Shown: piece by piece, positions 15,747 to 24,509 of the stretch
How the letters are laid out: each line of letters starts with the position of its first letter
How positions within the stretch are numbered: position 1 is the stretch's first letter
Source of the DNA: Effusibacillus consociatus
Lineage (GTDB): Bacteria > Bacillota > Bacilli > Tumebacillales > Effusibacillaceae
Assembly: GCF_042652925.1 (NCBI RefSeq)
Contig: NZ_JBHSHC010000093.1
Span: 38,691 to 102,690 of the forward strand
DNA: 64,000 nucleotides
Direction: 5' to 3'
Made by a program: the position numbers and the translations under genes
The notes under the pieces: model-generated
The model's input: only the letters and a program-made list of their open reading frames with translations
Told to the model about the DNA's origin: nothing
Database searches by the model: none

Positions 15747-16176
15747 TTTGGGTTTACCGATTCAAACACTAGTCTGGTTTTTTTATTGCGGGATCGATAC
15801 TAAGAATCGAAAACGAAAAGGTGCCGTGTTTAAACAAAGAGCTAGTAAAGCGGCCTTAGACCGATAGTTTAGTGGGCGCGTACTTTGACCGCTTCCTCCA
15901 GTCTCGAATAAAGTTGATTTGATGTGGCCGTACAAAAGGTGAAATTTCTTTTTCTTGTGTCATGTATTATGACCTCCTGTTTCTATGAAAACAGGTTGCG
16001 GCGTATTTTGAGCTTGCTAGGAATGCGAGCCGCGGTTTAGGCCCCCCGTCCTTTAAAAAGATATACCAATTATAGGAAATCGATCATTCAAATTCATTTT
16101 GACCTTATTCGGATATTATAAGTGGTTAATCTGAGGAGTGAAGAACTGAAAGTACTCTGAAAATTGGAGGAGGAAC
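15747..16176. other. 430-nt gap with one minus-strand mini-ORF
   Basis: A T7 tract at about 15778 with poor stem potential may end the DUF3231 transcript. The middle holds a 35-codon minus-strand frame with a strong ribosome site (15856-15963, listed separately). The remainder is AT-rich and shows no other coding sequence or repeat that I can support. Confidence 0.5.
15856..15963 (-). CDS. possible 35-residue basic peptide gene
   Basis: On the minus strand ATG (15963) follows AGGAGGT (15978-15972) by 8 nt, an ideal ribosome site. The frame encodes 35 residues (starts MTQEKEISPFVRPHQINFI, ends KYAPTKLSV) with several Lys/Arg and no membrane segment. A 7-bp hairpin (CCTGTTT/AAACAGG) ends at the Shine-Dalgarno. 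No family is recognised; it may be a remnant. Confidence 0.35.
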   Translation of the reverse strand: MTQEKEISPFVRPHQINFIRDWRKRSKYAPTKLSV

Positions 16177-16714
16177 ATGGCATACAAAATTGGTGAATAT
16201 ATGGTATTGGTTCTAACCGCATTACTCCTGCTCGCAGTGTGGCGTTTTGGGGATTGGAGAAATTGGCGGAAATATTACCCAACCATCCTTTTCATCATAA
16301 GTGTAAATTTGTTTGGCACGATTCTCACGTACAATTACTCACTCTGGTATTTTCACAAGGCGCTATTCATTCCCAATCATACATTAGGCGATTTATTTAT
16401 GAAGTTTACAAACTTCCCTCATGGTCTTGCTGTTTCTCTCACGATATCCTTATAAGTCACGAGCGTTGAGGCAGTTCGCTTATACTGTCATTTGGGTGGT
16501 TGTATTCGCGTCAATTGAGTGTTTGTTCTGGCTTACGAAGATTACATCCTATCACAATGGATGGAATTTTGGGTGGTCAGTTTTGCTTTGGTGTGTGATG
16601 TTCCCGGTGATGCCGCTCCATCATACAAGACCGCTATGGGCATGGTTAGTCTGTTTGGGATCTACTATTTTTATGATCTGTTACTTTGACATTCCGATTA
16701 CGACACTCAAGTGA
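16177..16714 (+). pseudogene. CBO0543-family membrane protein gene with a frameshift
   Basis: The frame from ATG 16177 (GGAGGAGG upstream) encodes membrane helices and YYPTILFIISVNLFG...NHTLGDLFMKFTNFP, then leaves the family after about 16415. The continuation (MVLLFLSRYPY...YHNGWNFGWSVLLWCVMFPVMPLHHTRPLWAW) is in another frame from 16421 to 16714. Together they match the multi-spanning CBO0543 family of spore formers. One extra base (or two missing) near TTCCCTC at 16414-16420 explains the break. Function of the family is unknown. Confidence 0.65.
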
Positions 16715-16732
16715 TGAGATTGGAGAGTTGAA

Positions 16733-17098
16733 ATGACGAACGATTTTTCTCAAGTGTACCAGGAACTGAAATCGATCTTAAAGGAATCTGAACCCTACAC
16801 GATCGTGAAAATCGATAATGATAGGGAATATTCAATGAATTCTTCAAGTAACCCAAGAACGAAAGGGGAGGGGTTTTTCGGGGCGGTCCAAATTCGTAAA
16901 GAATATGTGAGCTATCATCTGATGCCGGTTTATGTATACCCCGAGCTTCTGGAGAATACGTCAGAATCCCTAAAGAAGAGAATGCAGGGAAAGTCATGTT
17001 TCAACTTCAAAAAGGTCGACTCCGAACTGTTTCAGGAACTGCAAGAACTGACTCAAAAAGGATTTGAAAAGTATACCCAACATGGTTGGTTCCCCTGA
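16733..17098 (+). CDS. conserved 121-residue cytosolic protein, unknown function
   Basis: Soluble protein of 121 residues: N-terminal helix (YQELKSILKESEPYT), a strand-rich middle (GFFGAVQIRKEYVSYHLMPVYVYPELL) and a helical end (SLKKRMQGKSCFNFKKVDSELFQELQELTQKGF). I have the impression of a YdhG/DUF1801-like protein but cannot confirm it. ATG 16733 has GGAGAG 6 nt upstream and starts 19 nt after the broken CBO0543 gene. It converges on the Na/Pi transporter gene with 19 nt between stops. Confidence 0.65.
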   Translation: MTNDFSQVYQELKSILKESEPYTIVKIDNDREYSMNSSSNPRTKGEGFFGAVQIRKEYVSYHLMPVYVYPELLENTSESLKKRMQGKSCFNFKKVDSELFQELQELTQKGFEKYTQHGWFP

Positions 17099-17117
17099 TG
17101 TTCAATCCCGTTGGTGG

Positions 17118-18047
17118 TTACTTCCGCCCCGGCACCATCCACTCGATCAATGTGGCGAAAGTACGTGTAAATGGCCATACAGCCAATGACGATAGAATGT
17201 TAAACAGCGTGTGTGCAGTCGCCACTTGGACCGGTAAAGAGGGACTGAACAACCGAACAGTCTGCGCGAATGTATCCAAAATTGGCAAGAAAGCAAGCAC
17301 ACCTGCCACGTTTAACACGACATGGGCTATCGCTACCCGCTTAGCCGGTAAAGGACTACCAATAGAAGCTATAAGGGCGGTAATGCACGTCCCGATATTA
17401 TTGCCTAAGACAATCGCTATCGCTCCCGGCAGATCAATCAGCCCTTGGGAGGCCATGGCAATCGTTAAGGCTGTGGTTGCGGTCGAGCTTTGGACGAGAG
17501 CGGTTAACCCTGTTCCGGCCAGTACCCCGTAGATGGGATTCTGGGAGGCAGTTCTCAACACCTCGCGAAACCACTCCGTATTTCCCAATGGTGCCAATGC
17601 GTCCGTCATCATATTGAGGGCGAACAAAGTACCTCCAAAACCGAAAATCGCCAATCCCATATACCTTTTCTGATCCTTTAGAACAAACCACAACAATGCC
17701 CCGAGAACCACACATGGGAGGATGGCCTCATCCGGATTCCAGGCAATGATTTGAGTGGTGACCGTGGTTCCGATATTGGAACCGAGAATAATGCCGAGTG
17801 AATCGGCAAATGTCATCGTTCCGGCCGATACGAATCCGATTGTAATCACGGTCACAGCAGCCGAACTATGCATAAGCGCGGAAACAACAGTTCCGGTTAC
17901 CAAGCCCCGCGTTGGTGTTCTCACAAACCGCTTCAGGATCAGGGGCAATTTTTCCATAGCCATTTGTTCGAGCCCATGCCGGAGAATCCAGATTCCGCAA
18001 AGAAAACCGGACAGCCCAACCGCAAGAAACAAAACGGATGTATACAT
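17118..18047 (-). CDS. Na/Pi cotransporter family protein (PNaS/NptA type)
   Basis: 309 residues with two inverted-repeat units typical of Na+/phosphate cotransporters: ALMHSSAAVTV and ALVQSSTATTAL (QSS-like motifs), each followed by a glycine motif, GSNIGTTVT and GNNIGTCIT. It is a short form without the C-terminal PhoU-like domain of longer homologues. The first repeat has HSS instead of QSS. GGAGG lies 6 nt before ATG on the minus strand. It is divergent from the rRNA methyltransferase gene. The transported anion is assumed from the family. Confidence 0.85.
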   Translation of the reverse strand: MYTSVLFLAVGLSGFLCGIWILRHGLEQMAMEKLPLILKRFVRTPTRGLVTGTVVSALMHSSAAVTVITIGFVSAGTMTFADSLGIILGSNIGTTVTTQIIAWNPDEAILPCVVLGALLWFVLKDQKRYMGLAIFGFGGTLFALNMMTDALAPLGNTEWFREVLRTASQNPIYGVLAGTGLTALVQSSTATTALTIAMASQGLIDLPGAIAIVLGNNIGTCITALIASIGSPLPAKRVAIAHVVLNVAGVLAFLPILDTFAQTVRLFSPSLPVQVATAHTLFNILSSLAVWPFTRTFATLIEWMVPGRK

Positions 18048-18147
18048 TTCAATCCTCCGTGGGGTAGACTATTTTTCATGACATACAATCTATACATTCT
18101 ATGCGAGCATGTCCTGAAGAAGACATGCTGTTTCGGAGGAACCAATC

Positions 18148-19449
18148 ATGGCAAAGGTGTTTTTGAATCGCAATCGGAAAAAACGGTTGGAGCTGGGACA
18201 TCCCTGGGTGTATAAGAGTGAAATTGACCGTGTGGAGGGCGCTCTTCAACCGGGAGATATTGTGGACGTCGTGAATCACTCGGGCCATTTTCTGGCAAAG
18301 GGCATGATCAATCCGAATTCGCAGATTACGGTTCGGGTGTTAACTTATAATCCGACAGAGGAAATCGACGAATCCTTCTTCGAACGCCGCATTCGGGACG
18401 CATGGGAGTACCGCCTCCGTCTGTTGGAGGATACAAACGCTTGCCGAGTTATTTATGGAGAAGCGGATTTTCTGCCTGGAATTGTGGTGGACAAGTTCGC
18501 GGATGTGCTTGTGATTCAGATTCTGTCTCTTGGCATGGAAGTACGCAGGAACGAACTTATTCATGCATTGATCAAGGTACTGGAACCGAAGGGCATCTAT
18601 GAACGAAGCGATGTACCGGTTCGCGAACGGGAAGGGCTGGAGCAACGCACCGGCCTTGTGTGGGGAGAGGCACCGCGGGAAGTGGAGATCGTGGAAAATG
18701 GTCTGCGCTATGTAGTGGACATTGTCGAGGGGCAGAAGACCGGATTTTTCTTCGATCAGCGGGAGAATCGGGCTGCCATTGCACCCTTGATGACCGGATG
18801 GGGGGCAACCCACGGAATCACTCTGCAGCCGACCGGGGAAGAAGACGAACAGGGAGAACTGATCTTCAGACCCATGGATAAACGCGGGAAAGTGATAAAG
18901 AACCCGTTCTGGGCCGGGGCCGAAGTGCTAGAGTGTTTCTCCCACACAGGATCGTTCACGCTGAATGCTTGCAAGCACGGTGCGAAGAAAGTCACCTGTT
19001 TGGATATTTCGGAACACGCGATCGAGACAGCCAAACGCAATGTAACGATGAATGGGTTCTTGCACCGGGTCAATTTTGTGGTGGCCAACGCATTTGATTA
19101 TCTGCGGGAACAAGTTCAGGAGGGCAATCTGTGGGATGTAGTGATCCTCGATCCGCCCGCTTTTGCCAAGACAAAAGGGGCGGTTCAAGGAGCGTGCCGC
19201 GGGTATAAGGATATCAACTTAAACGGAATGAAGCTCGTCCGTGACGGCGGCTTCCTGGTCACGGCAAGCTGTTCGTACCATATGAAACCGGAGCTCTTTA
19301 AGGAAGTCATACTAGACGCAGCGATCGATGCTAAGAAGATTTTGCGTCTTGTCCATTGGGGCGGGGCAGGCAAGGACCATCCGGAGATTCACGGTGTGGA
19401 GGAAGGGCACTATTTGAAGTTTGCCATTTTTGAGGTGCGAAGTCGATAA
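18148..19449 (+). CDS. class I rRNA methyltransferase, RlmI-like, with PUA domain and an insertion
   Basis: 433 residues: N-terminal PUA-like domain (1-75, HPWVYKSEI), a middle domain (IYGEADFLPGIVVDKFADVLVIQ), and a Rossmann methyltransferase domain with VLECFSHTGSFTL (SAM loop), LDISEHAIETAKRN and the catalytic LDPPAFAKTKG. The family modifies cytosine in 23S rRNA (RlmI makes m5C1962). Residues about 216-257 between RAAIAPLM and AEVLECF form a roughly 40-residue insertion rich in Glu, Asp and Gly that the usual homologues lack. GGAGGA precedes ATG 18148. Confidence 0.85.
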   Translation: MAKVFLNRNRKKRLELGHPWVYKSEIDRVEGALQPGDIVDVVNHSGHFLAKGMINPNSQITVRVLTYNPTEEIDESFFERRIRDAWEYRLRLLEDTNACRVIYGEADFLPGIVVDKFADVLVIQILSLGMEVRRNELIHALIKVLEPKGIYERSDVPVREREGLEQRTGLVWGEAPREVEIVENGLRYVVDIVEGQKTGFFFDQRENRAAIAPLMTGWGATHGITLQPTGEEDEQGELIFRPMDKRGKVIKNPFWAGAEVLECFSHTGSFTLNACKHGAKKVTCLDISEHAIETAKRNVTMNGFLHRVNFVVANAFDYLREQVQEGNLWDVVILDPPAFAKTKGAVQGACRGYKDINLNGMKLVRDGGFLVTASCSYHMKPELFKEVILDAAIDAKKILRLVHWGGAGKDHPEIHGVEEGHYLKFAIFEVRSR

Positions 19450-19469
19450 GATATATTTTTGTACATAGT

Positions 19470-19491
19470 GACCCCGGGACGGGGTCTTTTT
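19470..19491 (+). terminator. terminator after the rRNA methyltransferase gene
   Basis: GACCCCG (19470-19476), GGA loop, CGGGGTC (19480-19486), then TTTTTA. Confidence 0.85.
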
Positions 19492-19719
19492 ATCCTCACA
19501 AATTTACATAAGGCCATATAAATGTATAATGTTTACATAATGAGGGAAAACTTCCCGGTTTGATTGGTTTAGTGATTTATCATCAGGGTCGAGGTGAATT
19601 CAGCGGTTACGTTATTGTCCAAACAAGGCATTACCGTCCTGTTGGAGCATTCCGCCGATTACGGCCTATTATCAGAATAGACAAGCATGGTATAATTGGG
19701 GACAAAGGAGAGGACGAAA

Positions 19720-19926
19720 ATGACTGAAAAAGAAATTCTAAATGCGATTTTGTATCGCCTTGACGAAATGAGTGCGGATATTAAAGCCATCAAGGAAGAA
19801 CAGATTTTCTTACGAAAAGAAATGAATGAGCGATTCGACAAGGTTGATGGTCATCTGGAACATCTTGCCCATAAATGGATCGAAACGGATCGGGAAGTTT
19901 TCAAACTAAAATCCAAGCAAGCATAA
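19720..19926 (+). CDS. small coiled-coil protein, unknown function
   Basis: 68 residues, strongly charged and helical with heptad spacing (EILNAILYRLDEMSADIKAIKEEQIFL...MNERFDKVDGHLEHLAHKW). Similar short coiled-coil proteins are widespread in Bacilli and phages, without a defined role. ATG 19720 has AAAGGAGAGG upstream; an extended -10 (TGGTATAAT at 19688-19696) lies just before it, so it is probably transcribed alone. In-frame extension to 19696 lacks a ribosome site. Confidence 0.6.
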   Translation: MTEKEILNAILYRLDEMSADIKAIKEEQIFLRKEMNERFDKVDGHLEHLAHKWIETDREVFKLKSKQA

Positions 19927-20055
19927 CGGTAGCTTTCTATTTTCGCCTCTGACCATTCAAATCGTAAACTACCGTTCACTCCCCCTTTATTTTATCATCA
20001 CGCCACCGCCCTTCGCGTTGGTTGAATTATTTTTTCGATTTTTAAAATACGTAGG

Positions 20056-20406
20056 TCAGGCTAGGCTTTCAAAACCCACCCGATCCCCCACCTGAATCCC
20101 ATGCCTCCGAATCGCGCCCACAGGGAGTTCCAGAGTCGAATGAGCGGAACGAACCGGAGGAACAAGAGACCAAGGGCGGAGATTTTCTACTATTTTTACT
20201 ACACGGTTGTTTTTATCCAAGAACATCACATCAATGGGAAACCTCATGAAAAACATATGAATGGACTTGCACGGAACGAGCAGCAGGGCTTTGTTTTCGG
20301 GCAATTTCTTGCGGAACATTAATCCTGTGAACCGGCTGACAAATTTGTCAGCTTTTTCAATTTGGATAGGTATTTGGACCTGCTGATTCTCTTTTTCTAT
20401 TACCAT
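20056..20406 (-). CDS. DUF192 family protein
   Basis: About 116 residues of the DUF192 family: FTGLMFRKKLPENKALLLVPCKSIHMFFMRFPIDVMFLDKNNRVVKI, then a Leu/Pro/Gly strand set ending HGIQVGDRVGF. The family is a small beta domain of unknown function, often in exported form; no signal peptide is visible here. ATG at 20406 is preferred, with GAGG 11 nt upstream; GTG 20418 would add four residues. It is divergent from the pilus locus. Confidence 0.8.
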   Translation of the reverse strand: MVIEKENQQVQIPIQIEKADKFVSRFTGLMFRKKLPENKALLLVPCKSIHMFFMRFPIDVMFLDKNNRVVKIVENLRPWSLVPPVRSAHSTLELPVGAIRRHGIQVGDRVGFESLA

Positions 20407-20456
20407 GGTCGCATACACCTCAATTTTTAATTTGCAATAAACGGGCTAAAAGTCAC

Positions 20457-20486
20457 TTGAAGGTTATTTAAAGTGTAAACTATAAT
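20457..20486 (+). promoter_or_regulatory. sigma-A-type promoter of the Tad pilus locus
   Basis: TTGAAG (20457-20462), an 18-nt spacer and a perfect TATAAT (20481-20486), about 80 nt upstream of the flp start. Confidence 0.6.
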
Positions 20487-20568
20487 CTCCATACAAACAA
20501 CTAACAATGAAAAAATTCTGGAAATTTAAGGTTGTTTGGAAACTGAACCTTCAACAGGAGGTAGGACT

Positions 20569-20730
20569 ATGATTCAACAATTAAAGAATCTTGTGCGTGA
20601 AGAAAAAGGACAAGCAATGACAGAATACGGACTGATTCTCGGTTTAATCGCAGTTGTGGTAATTGCTGCACTGACTCTGATGGGGGACAAGATTAAAACG
20701 AAGTTCGATGACATTGTAAAAAGTCTGTAA
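20569..20730 (+). CDS. flp: Flp/Fap-type type IVb pilin
   Basis: 53 residues. A short basic leader ends at Gly14; mature Gln15 begins QAMTEYGLILGLIAVVVIAALTLMG with Glu and Tyr at mature positions 5 and 6, the mark of Flp pilins. It would be cleaved by the TadV peptidase encoded next and assembled into a Tad pilus. AGGAGGTAG lies before ATG 20569. A hairpin terminator follows, so the pilin message may be made in excess over the assembly genes. Confidence 0.92.
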   Translation: MIQQLKNLVREEKGQAMTEYGLILGLIAVVVIAALTLMGDKIKTKFDDIVKSL

Positions 20731-20799
20731 AATTACGGGTCGACAGTGCATTTTACCCCCGTATCGTGGGAAAGGTTCACAAGTTGTTGAACCGGAAGG

Positions 20800-20838
20800 A
20801 GCCCCGCTTTTCTATTCAGAGAAGTGGGGCTGTCTTTA
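20800..20838 (+). terminator. attenuating terminator between flp and the peptidase gene
   Basis: GCCCCGCTTTTCT (20801-20813) pairs with AGAGAAGTGGGGC (ending 20830), followed by TGTCTTT. Partial read-through would set a high pilin to machinery ratio. Confidence 0.65.
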
Positions 20839-20862
20839 TCGAATTAAAGGAGCGAACACACA

Positions 20863-21369
20863 ATGATCGATTTCATTCTCGCGGCAGCACTCCTCATTTC
20901 TCTTGTTACCGATCTACGGAGCCGCATCATTCCAAATGTGATGACCTTCCCGGTCATTGTGTTTGCTATTCTCTATCATACGGTTCTCTCCGGATGGGAT
21001 GGATTCCTTTTCAGCGGCAGTGGACTTTTGCTTGGCTTGGGTCTTTTGTTCATCCCTTTTCTGCTTGGCGGAATGGGGGCGGGTGACGTGAAGTTGATGG
21101 CTGCCATTGGGGCCCTGAAAGGTGCGGCTTTTGTGTTCAGTTCCTTTTTATATACTTGTTTGATTGGTGGACTGATTGCGTTGGTGATCTTGGCTGCAAG
21201 GAAGCAATTAGGCAAGTCTTTGCATCGGATCGCACACGCACTTGTCTTTGTTCGGGGAAGCGCTGCCTCTTTCGATGTATTGGACAACAACGAGATCCAT
21301 CACGCATTTCCTTATGGGGTGGCGATCGTGCTGGGCACATTGTTTGCGTATTTGCGGGGTGGTTTTTGA
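20863..21369 (+). CDS. tadV: A24 prepilin peptidase, TadV/CpaA type
   Basis: 168 residues, polytopic. The two catalytic aspartates are visible: Asp17 in TDLRSRIIPN and Asp75 in GMGAGDVKLMAA (GxGD). This is the short form without the N-methylation domain, as in CpaA/TadV, and would cut the Flp leader at Gly14. AAAGGAG precedes ATG 20863. Its TGA overlaps the ATG of the next gene. Confidence 0.9.
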   Translation: MIDFILAAALLISLVTDLRSRIIPNVMTFPVIVFAILYHTVLSGWDGFLFSGSGLLLGLGLLFIPFLLGGMGAGDVKLMAAIGALKGAAFVFSSFLYTCLIGGLIALVILAARKQLGKSLHRIAHALVFVRGSAASFDVLDNNEIHHAFPYGVAIVLGTLFAYLRGGF

Positions 21370-21749
21370 TGAAATCCCAGAAAGGACAGTCAACGGTCGA
21401 AATGGCGTTGAGTCTGACCGTACTGGTGCTGCTGCTGTTTGGGATGATTGATTTCGGACGGATTTTCCACGCGTATTTGGCGCTGGATCATGCCGGAAGG
21501 GAAGCGGCCAGAACAGCCAGTATCGGTGGAGATGATGTACAGATCAAGGACGCTGCTATGCGGGGGGCTGCCGGTCTGGATACCACCAGGCTGGGCATCA
21601 ATATCACACCGGATCAACTCAGTCGAAAACGGGGCACCTACGTTACGATATCGCTTACTTATTCAATCGACATTGTGACACCATTAATGGCACAGTTCAT
21701 TCCCAATCCGTATTCATTGCAAAATCAAACCGTAATGCGGGTGGAATAA
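21369..21749 (+). CDS. tadE: TadE-like minor pseudopilin
   Basis: 126 residues with a prepilin-like start (KGQSTVEMALSLTVLVLLLFGMIDFG): a cleavage Gly followed by Glu11, a membrane helix at about 14-30, then the TadE marks FGRIFHAYLALDHAGREAARTAS. It is predicted to be processed by TadV and to assist pilus assembly. ATG 21369 overlaps the tadV stop by one base; the open frame starts earlier only as a shadow of tadV. The next gene begins 3 nt after its stop. Confidence 0.85.
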   Translation: MKSQKGQSTVEMALSLTVLVLLLFGMIDFGRIFHAYLALDHAGREAARTASIGGDDVQIKDAAMRGAAGLDTTRLGINITPDQLSRKRGTYVTISLTYSIDIVTPLMAQFIPNPYSLQNQTVMRVE

Positions 21750-21752
21750 AAC

Positions 21753-22688
21753 ATGAAACGAATGTTAGGTTGCCTTGATCAACTCAAAAAAAATGAAAAA
21801 GGGGCCGTAATCCTTCTGGTCGCAGCCGGAATGACCGTGTTTTTTGGCCTGACGGCACTCGTCATCGATGGAGGCAATTTGTATCTGGAAAGAGCCAGAC
21901 TGCAAAAGGCGATGGACGCGGCCGTTCTTGCCGGAGCACAGGAGCTTCCGAACCGGTCGGACCTGGCGAAACAAGAAGCCCAACGGGCGGCGGCTGCAAA
22001 CGGCGTGCCCGCTTCCGAATTGGCGATTGAATTTGACAACGCGAATACGATTATTCGGGCATCCTCCGTCCGTACCAAACAGCTCATTTTTGGTCGTGCG
22101 GTGGGAATTCCGGACCCGCCTGTGGGGGCGGCTGCAAAGGTTCAATTGCGTCCTTTGACGTCCGCAACAGGGGTGATCCCGCTCGGTGTGGATTCATCCA
22201 GGTCCTTATCCTTTGGAGATCCGGTCGTGATGAAAGCAGGTGAAGCCACTGTCGGGAATTTCGGGGCGCTTGTTTTAACCGGCCCCGGAGCCAGTAATTA
22301 TCAAAAAGATTTACAAAACGGATTTCAAAATGAATTATCGATTGGGAATATCCTGGATACACAGACAGGTAATCTGGTCGGGCCGACCAAAAAGGCGATG
22401 CAGGACCGGATCGACAGATGTCCTTACCATGGCAGCGCCACTTATTATGATTATCCAAAAGATTGTCCGTTGGTTGTACTGATTCCCGTCTATAAGCCGG
22501 TTGTAATTGACCAAAATCAAGTCAAACGGATTGAGGTGGTAGGATTCGCCTCCTTCTTTCTTGAAAAGGTAGGCTCCTCCAAAGACAGCGCCGAGGTGAT
22601 CGGAAGATTCATTCAGACCGCGTATTCCGGTGCCAATTCAACGTCACAGGCTAACTATGGGGCATACGGCTACAAACTGGTAGACTGA
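21753..22688 (+). CDS. tadG: TadG-like pilus assembly protein (Tad domain)
   Basis: 311 residues. The N-terminus (KNEKGAVILLVAAGMTVFFGLTALVIDGGNLYLERARLQKAMDAAVLAGAQEL) in residues 14-66 is the TadE/G-type Tad domain with one membrane helix. The remainder, about 240 residues, is extracytoplasmic and beta-rich, with two cysteines near residues 228 and 240 (CPYH, DCPL). No von Willebrand A domain is obvious. The ribosome site is weak (GGTGGAATAA), suggesting coupling to tadE, 3 nt upstream. Confidence 0.8.
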   Translation: MKRMLGCLDQLKKNEKGAVILLVAAGMTVFFGLTALVIDGGNLYLERARLQKAMDAAVLAGAQELPNRSDLAKQEAQRAAAANGVPASELAIEFDNANTIIRASSVRTKQLIFGRAVGIPDPPVGAAAKVQLRPLTSATGVIPLGVDSSRSLSFGDPVVMKAGEATVGNFGALVLTGPGASNYQKDLQNGFQNELSIGNILDTQTGNLVGPTKKAMQDRIDRCPYHGSATYYDYPKDCPLVVLIPVYKPVVIDQNQVKRIEVVGFASFFLEKVGSSKDSAEVIGRFIQTAYSGANSTSQANYGAYGYKLVD

Positions 22689-22703
22689 GGTGAGCTGCAG
22701 TTT

Positions 22704-23297
22704 ATGAAAACAAAAACGATCTGGATATGGGCATTTCTGTTTGGGATCTTGGCATCCGGAGCGCTGTACGCAACTCTTTCGAAAAAGAACACGCAGCTAT
22801 CGTCCAATACGGACACTCAATCGGATGCAGACAAGAAAGCGGCAGACAATTCAAAAAAGAATCCCGGCAATGGGCAGACAACCGGCTTAAAGGACGGAGG
22901 GTTGGCCAATCTGTCTCTCGCCCAAGGAAAACGGGCGATGTCGATAGCGGTCAATGAAGTGCAGGGGGTATCCGGGTTCATCACGCCGGGAGCCTATGTG
23001 GACGTGGTTGTAATGGTGCCGCCGCCGCAGGGAGAGAACGCGTCTGCCCAAATCCTGCTTCAGAATGTAAAAGTATTGGCGGTGGGTCAATTGAACGCGA
23101 CGCCTGAGAACGGCTCAAAGGGTTCCCTTTATCGAACTGTAACTCTTGAAGTATTGCCGTCAGAAGGTTCGGCGTTGGCGTTTGCCGCGCAAAAGGGTGC
23201 GGTTTCCTTGATGCTGCGGCCGCCAGGGGATACAGCCGGGACTCCTCCTTCCCATATCACACTTGAGCAGTTGAACAAAGGGGTGATCCCACGATGA
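22704..23297 (+). CDS. cpaB: CpaB/RcpC-family pilus protein, shortened
   Basis: 197 residues: an N-terminal membrane helix (about 6-24), a polar Lys/Asn/Ser/Gly linker (30-70), then the RcpC/CpaB C-terminal domain (RAMSIAVNEVQGVSGFITPGAYVDVVVMV...QILLQNVKVLAVG...VTLEVLPSEGSALAFA). The SAF domain that usually lies between helix and RcpC domain is absent, replaced by the linker. In Gram-negatives CpaB works with the outer-membrane secretin; none is present here. It overlaps tadZ by 4 bases (ATGA). Confidence 0.8.
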   Translation: MKTKTIWIWAFLFGILASGALYATLSKKNTQLSSNTDTQSDADKKAADNSKKNPGNGQTTGLKDGGLANLSLAQGKRAMSIAVNEVQGVSGFITPGAYVDVVVMVPPPQGENASAQILLQNVKVLAVGQLNATPENGSKGSLYRTVTLEVLPSEGSALAFAAQKGAVSLMLRPPGDTAGTPPSHITLEQLNKGVIPR

Positions 23298-24496
23298 CCC
23301 TCCATTGGTTCGGTTTGGTTGATAATGTCAAATCTGTCACTACGGTTCACTCCGCGGTCAGCCGTACGGGCAATTCGGTACACTGGTATACGGAAGCAAA
23401 TGAACTGCAAGACCAGCTTTCCTTTTCAGAAGGAGCCGTTGTTTTTCTGAAAACGTCCCTCGCGTACAATGCCTATGAGCTGTGTCGCGAACTTTCCGCT
23501 GCTTATCCCTATATCTCAATTGTTCTTCTGGTTCCAGCAGAGGAACTCGATCTGAAAAAAGCGATGCATGCGGGTGCAATTGACGCGGTCGTATTGCCCT
23601 CCCAAGAGGCGGAAGTGATCCAAGCTGCCCGCGAAGCGGAAAGCGCTGTTCGATTAAAAATGGCGAGAATTCAGCCCGATACACCTGAAGCGCCTAAGGC
23701 AGACGGTCGGGTGGTCACAATTTGCGGCACAAAAGGCGGTGTCGGAAAAACGACGTTAACCGTCAATCTGGCAGTCGCTTTTTCCAAGTCGAACTTAAAA
23801 GTGGGTGTGCTCGATCTGGATCTTCAGTTTGGAGATATTACAATCCTGTTCGATTCTCAGCCGAAACGGACGATCTATGAGTGGGTGAAGGAAGAGTATG
23901 AACATTCCCGGGGAAATTTGGACCGGTATATGATCCGCCATTCTTCCGGTGTCGAAATCTTATCCGCACCGCTGCGACCTGAGTTTGCCGAAGTTGTAAC
24001 AGGCGAGCATGTCGGGATCATCATTGGTGAATTACGCCGCCGTTATGACTTGGTCTTGATCGACACCCCGCCATCGCTCGTTGAAACCGGGTTGGTTGCG
24101 TTGGATAATTCGGCCGACATTTTGTTGGTTGCTTCAGTTGACCTTCCAACATTAAAGAACAGCAAACTGTGCATTGAGACGCTTGAATCATTGGGAATGA
24201 AGGACAAAATCAAACTTGTTCTAAATCGTGATACAAAAATTGATGGAATAACAGCCGGAACGGTTGAGAATGTACTGGGTATGCCGATCTACAGCCGAAT
24301 TCCCAGCGAAGGGAAAGTGGTGGTAGCCTCTGTAAATAAAGGGATTCCGTTTGTTCTTTCGAATCCCCGATCGGCGGTAGCCAAGAGTGTATTCTCTTGC
24401 GCCGCGAAGCTGCAATCCCAACAAAGATCCACCAACAAAGCATCTGTCAAAAAAGTCCCGAAGAAATCGATGCTGGCACGGCTGCTAACCAGATAA
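23294..24496 (+). CDS. tadZ: TadZ/CpaE-family MinD-like ATPase
   Basis: 400 residues: an N-terminal receiver-like domain (about 1-115), lacking the usual phospho-acceptor signature, then a ParA/MinD ATPase domain with deviant Walker A KGGVGKTT (147-154), LDLDLQFGDITILF, and LIDTPPSLVE. TadZ proteins localise the pilus machine at the cell pole. The C-terminal tail is basic. ATG 23294 overlaps the cpaB stop. TadA follows 13 nt later. Confidence 0.88.
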   Translation: MTLHWFGLVDNVKSVTTVHSAVSRTGNSVHWYTEANELQDQLSFSEGAVVFLKTSLAYNAYELCRELSAAYPYISIVLLVPAEELDLKKAMHAGAIDAVVLPSQEAEVIQAAREAESAVRLKMARIQPDTPEAPKADGRVVTICGTKGGVGKTTLTVNLAVAFSKSNLKVGVLDLDLQFGDITILFDSQPKRTIYEWVKEEYEHSRGNLDRYMIRHSSGVEILSAPLRPEFAEVVTGEHVGIIIGELRRRYDLVLIDTPPSLVETGLVALDNSADILLVASVDLPTLKNSKLCIETLESLGMKDKIKLVLNRDTKIDGITAGTVENVLGMPIYSRIPSEGKVVVASVNKGIPFVLSNPRSAVAKSVFSCAAKLQSQQRSTNKASVKKVPKKSMLARLLTR

Positions 24497-24509
24497 GGAG
24501 GGGAGCTCT

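Noticed and set aside
17086..17532. Plus-strand frame opposite the Na/Pi transporter
   Set aside because: It is antisense to a well-supported transporter and has no family features.
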